Assembly (NCBI GenBank): GCA_029977705.1
Contig: JAPOKJ010000032.1
Location: 1 to 41,618, forward strand
From: Burkholderiales bacterium
GTDB lineage: Bacteria > Pseudomonadota > Gammaproteobacteria > Burkholderiales > Burkholderiaceae_E
Reading direction: 5' to 3'
DNA: 41,618 nucleotides
The stretch's first letter is position 1, and the number at the start of each line of letters is the position of its first letter. This document shows positions 39,117 to 41,618 of the stretch, piece by piece. Below the pieces are notes generated by a model that ran no database searches, was not told where the DNA came from, and saw only the letters and a list, made by a program, of their open reading frames with translations. A program made the translations under genes and the position numbers.

Positions 39117-40724
39117 TCAGATGCGGAACACGCCAAACTTGGTGTCGGGAATCGGTGCATTGAGGGTCGCGCTCATCGCCAGGGCCAGGACGCGGCGCGT
39201 GTCGGCCGGATCGATCACGCCATCGTCCCAGCAGCGCGCGGTGGCGTAGTAGGGATGGCCCTCGTGCTCGAACTGCTCGAGCAGGGGTTTCTTGAAGGCT
39301 GCCTCCTCGTCGGCACTCCAGCTGCCGCCCTTGGCCTGGATGCCGTCACGCTTGACGGTGGCCAGCACGCTGGCCGCCTGCTCACCGCCCATCACGCTGA
39401 TGCGTGCATTGGGCCACATCCACAGAAAACGCGGCGAGTAGGCGCGGCCGCACATGCCGTAATTGCCGGCACCAAAGCTGCCGCCAATGATCACGGTGAA
39501 CTTGGGAACCTTGGCACAGGCCACCGCCATCACCATCTTGGCCCCATGGCGGGCAATGCCCTCGTTCTCGTACTTCTTGCCCACCATGAAGCCGGTGATG
39601 TTCTGCAGGAACAACAGCGGGATCTTGCGCTGGCAGCACAACTCGATGAAGTGCGCACCCTTGGCGGCCGACTCGGAGAAGAGCACGCCGTTGTTGCCCA
39701 GGATGCCTACCGGCATGCCCTCGATATGGGCAAAGCCGCACACCAGGGTCGAGCCAAAGCGCGCCTTGAACTCGTCGAATTCCGAGCCATCGACCAGGCG
39801 GGCAATGATCTCGCGCACGTCGTAAGGCTTGCGCGGATCGTTGGGGATGATGCCGTACAGTTCCTCGGCGGCGTACAGCGGATCGCGCGGCGTCCTGAGC
39901 GCCACCGGTACCGTCTTCTTGCGGTTCAGGTTGGCCACGATCTGGCGCGCCAGGGCCAGGGCGTGCTCGTCATTATTGGCCAGATGATCGGCCACACCAG
40001 ACAGGCGGGTATGCACATCGCCGCCGCCCAGATCTTCGGCGCTGACATCCTCGCCAATGGCTGCCTTCACCAGGGGCGGGCCACCCAGGAAGATCGTGCC
40101 CTGGTTCTTGACGATGATGGTCTCGTCGCTCATCGCGGGCACATAGGCGCCCCCTGCGGTGCAGGAGCCCATCACCACCGCGATCTGCGGAATGCCCTCC
40201 GAGGACATCGTCGCCTGGTTGAAAAAGATGCGACCGAAGTGCTCCCGGTCCGGGAACACCTGGTCCTGGTTGGGCAGGTTGGCACCACCCGAGTCGACCA
40301 GGTAGATGCAGGGCAGCTTGTTTTCACGCGCGATCTCCTGCGCACGCAAGTGCTTCTTGACGGTCATCGGGTAATAGGTGCCGCCCTTGACGGTGGCATC
40401 GTTGCACACCACCACGCATTCCTGGCCATTGATGCGGCCCACCCCGGTGATCACACCGGCACCTGGCGCGTCGTTGTTGTACATGTCGTGTGCCGCCATC
40501 GGCGAGAGCTCGAGAAAGGGCGAGCCCGGATCGAGCAGGCCGGCCACGCGATCACGCGGCAACAGCTTGCCGCGTGACAGGTGCTTGGCGCGCGCCGCCT
40601 CGCCACCGCCGGCCATCACCTTTTCGGTCTGGACTTTGAGGTCCTCGACCTGGGCACGCATGGTCTGCGCATAGGACTGGAATTGCGCGTCGCGCGGGTT
40701 AAGTTTGGAGATGAGCGTGCTCAA
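39117..40724 (-). CDS. mccB: Methylcrotonyl-CoA carboxylase beta subunit (TTG start)
   Basis: The 535-residue carboxyltransferase subunit belongs to the acyl-CoA carboxylase beta family. Recognisable parts are [40 protein letters not shown] and [21 protein letters not shown]. The start is assigned to TTG at 40724: it has an AGGAG site 6 bases upstream, encodes the family N-terminus ([13 protein letters not shown]) and gives the normal length. An earlier start inside the frame adds 16 unrelated residues. The start overlaps the end of the TetR gene by 26 bases, implying translational coupling to the regulator. Confidence 0.93.
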   Translation of the reverse strand: MSTLISKLNPRDAQFQSYAQTMRAQVEDLKVQTEKVMAGGGEAARAKHLSRGKLLPRDRVAGLLDPGSPFLELSPMAAHDMYNNDAPGAGVITGVGRINGQECVVVCNDATVKGGTYYPMTVKKHLRAQEIARENKLPCIYLVDSGGANLPNQDQVFPDREHFGRIFFNQATMSSEGIPQIAVVMGSCTAGGAYVPAMSDETIIVKNQGTIFLGGPPLVKAAIGEDVSAEDLGGGDVHTRLSGVADHLANNDEHALALARQIVANLNRKKTVPVALRTPRDPLYAAEELYGIIPNDPRKPYDVREIIARLVDGSEFDEFKARFGSTLVCGFAHIEGMPVGILGNNGVLFSESAAKGAHFIELCCQRKIPLLFLQNITGFMVGKKYENEGIARHGAKMVMAVACAKVPKFTVIIGGSFGAGNYGMCGRAYSPRFLWMWPNARISVMGGEQAASVLATVKRDGIQAKGGSWSADEEAAFKKPLLEQFEHEGHPYYATARCWDDGVIDPADTRRVLALAMSATLNAPIPDTKFGVFRI

Positions 40725-41409
40725 GTCGGGCTCCTGGAGATGCGGGCTTGGACGAAGAAGGGGATTTGGCACTGGTCTTGCCCTTGAGCCCGAGGCTCTG
40801 GAACACCAGCTGCGTGTAAAGGTCGATCAGGTCCTGCTTGGCCATGCGGCCGGATTCGTTGAACCAGGTGCCCACGCCGGTGAGCATGGCCAGGATCGCG
40901 AAACTGGTGACAACGATGTCATGGTGGCCGCGTGCCGCGCTCTGCACGCCGGGCCGGATATGGAACAGGCCCTGGGCCACACCATCGGCCAGGATGCCTT
41001 GCAGGATCTTCTCGTAGCGACGGCGCAGCGCGACCACGCTCCTGTAGTCCTCGGGCTCGAGGCTGCGCAATTCCATGTTGGCCACAAACACCTCCTGGCG
41101 CCGCAGCGTGTGATAGCGGATGTGAAAGTCCACAAAGGCCTTCAGGCGCGCAACCGGCGCACTGCCCACCGCCGTCGATTCCTCGGCCCACTTGCCGAGC
41201 AGGAAGTCCAGGTGCCCCACCTGGAGTTGCGCCAGCAGCTTGCCCTTGCTGGGAAAGTAGCGGTACACCGAACCGGGCTGGATGCCGACCTTCTCGGCCA
41301 GCTGACGCATCGTCATCGCCTCGAAACCATGGGTGGCGATGAGTTCGATCGCCGCCCTGCGGATCTCGCTCTCGGTACGTACCCCATCGGAACCGGCGGT
41401 TCTGCTCAT
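40699..41409 (-). CDS. TetR-family transcriptional regulator
   Basis: The 236-residue protein has the TetR DNA-binding domain near its N-terminus ([20 protein letters not shown], then [21 protein letters not shown]) and a helical ligand-binding domain. The C-terminal ~25 residues are Ser/Lys/Pro-rich. It heads the methylcrotonyl-CoA operon and overlaps mccB by 26 bases, so it probably autoregulates and senses an acyl-CoA of the leucine/isovalerate path. A longer upstream frame contains non-conserved residues. A TATACT (minus strand, 41418-41423) lies only 8 bases before the ATG, so the transcript would be almost leaderless. Confidence 0.88.
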   Translation of the reverse strand: MSRTAGSDGVRTESEIRRAAIELIATHGFEAMTMRQLAEKVGIQPGSVYRYFPSKGKLLAQLQVGHLDFLLGKWAEESTAVGSAPVARLKAFVDFHIRYHTLRRQEVFVANMELRSLEPEDYRSVVALRRRYEKILQGILADGVAQGLFHIRPGVQSAARGHHDIVVTSFAILAMLTGVGTWFNESGRMAKQDLIDLYTQLVFQSLGLKGKTSAKSPSSSKPASPGARLEHAHLQT

Positions 41410-41434
41410 GGCGCGGCAGTATAGCAATGAATTG

Positions 41435-41448
41435 AACGGTTGGCCGTT
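41435..41448. promoter_or_regulatory. Candidate TetR operator
   Basis: AACGG (41435-41439) and CCGTT (41444-41448) form a palindrome with a TTGG spacer in the 100-base gap between the divergent TetR and MFS genes. It falls where the -35 region of the TetR promoter would be, upstream of the TATACT at 41418-41423. Autoregulation is the likely reading. Confidence 0.45.
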
Positions 41449-41509
41449 TCTATCCCGAAATCGGACCGCAGGCATGACAGGGGATGCTGCACCGCCGTAA
41501 AATCCCCCG

Positions 41510-41618
41510 ATGACTACCGCCAGCTCCAAAATCCCCCGCGAGCAACTCGCCCCCGGCGCCTACTGGGCGATCCTGATCGGCGCCGCCGTGATGCTCACCC
41601 TGGCCATGGGCATGCGTC
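41510..41618 (+). CDS. MFS-type transporter, N-terminal fragment (runs off the window)
   Basis: The 36 visible residues begin TTASSKIPREQLAPGAYWAI and continue into a hydrophobic segment (LIGAAVMLTLAMGMR), which resembles the first membrane helix of major facilitator transporters with the typical GMR end. The gene is divergent from the TetR regulator and shares its intergenic operator. The window ends before any family-defining loop, so the substrate is unknown. Confidence 0.55.
   Translation, partial: MTTASSKIPREQLAPGAYWAILIGAAVMLTLAMGMR

Overview
The window looks like a chromosomal stretch of a high-GC betaproteobacterium, most likely of the order Burkholderiales. The pointers are a Bug-family (TctC-like) binding protein beside a class III CoA-transferase, a UraD-allantoate amidohydrolase fusion, the PuuD-type urate oxidase, many acyl-CoA enzymes, and uniform GC-rich coding. 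No insertion sequence, phage gene, tRNA, rRNA or CRISPR array was seen. The first ~60 bases are a C/G-rich low-complexity run that looks like a contig end. No gene-free stretch exceeds 300 bases.

Left part (1-16311), acyl-CoA and alcohol oxidation. A 5'-truncated argC and argD (arginine biosynthesis) come first. A minus-strand unit follows (two overlapping acyl-CoA dehydrogenase genes and a crotonase), divergent from a CaiB/BaiF CoA-transferase and a Bug binding protein. Next are a large Ser/Gly-linker lipoprotein, a third acyl-CoA dehydrogenase and a PanE-like reductase (all minus). A plus-strand run then encodes an AhpD-like protein, a PQQ alcohol dehydrogenase carrying the Asp-x-Asp signature of lanthanide-dependent enzymes, its cytochrome c, a rho-independent terminator, a crotonase and a PaaY/CaiE-type gamma-carbonic-anhydrase-like protein.

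Middle (16319-26324), cell envelope. A minus-strand series encodes a bacterial alpha-2-macroglobulin with an intact CLEQ thioester and penicillin-binding protein 1C, overlapping by 4 bases. It is followed by DUF1289, MBL-fold hydrolase and GNAT genes that also overlap by ATGA.

Right-middle (26498-35131), purine catabolism and nitrogen. A GntR/FCD regulator, the UraD-AllC fusion, an unusual M20 hydrolase and an NCS2 purine/urate permease run on the minus strand. Divergently, uraH and puuD run on the plus strand, and a perfect ATTGTATACAAT palindrome lies over the uraH -10 element. Together these cover urate to 5-hydroxyisourate, OHCU, allantoin, and then allantoate to ureidoglycolate-level products. 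The allantoinase step and xanthine dehydrogenase are not in the window. The ammonium transporter gene amtB follows, with a good sigma-54 (-24/-12) promoter.

Right end (35142-41618), leucine/isovalerate catabolism. A TetR regulator, the methylcrotonyl-CoA carboxylase beta subunit (TTG start inside the regulator gene), a methylglutaconyl-CoA hydratase-like crotonase, the biotin-carrying alpha subunit and a GhrA-type glyoxylate reductase form one minus-strand operon. A truncated MFS transporter gene starts divergently at the window edge.
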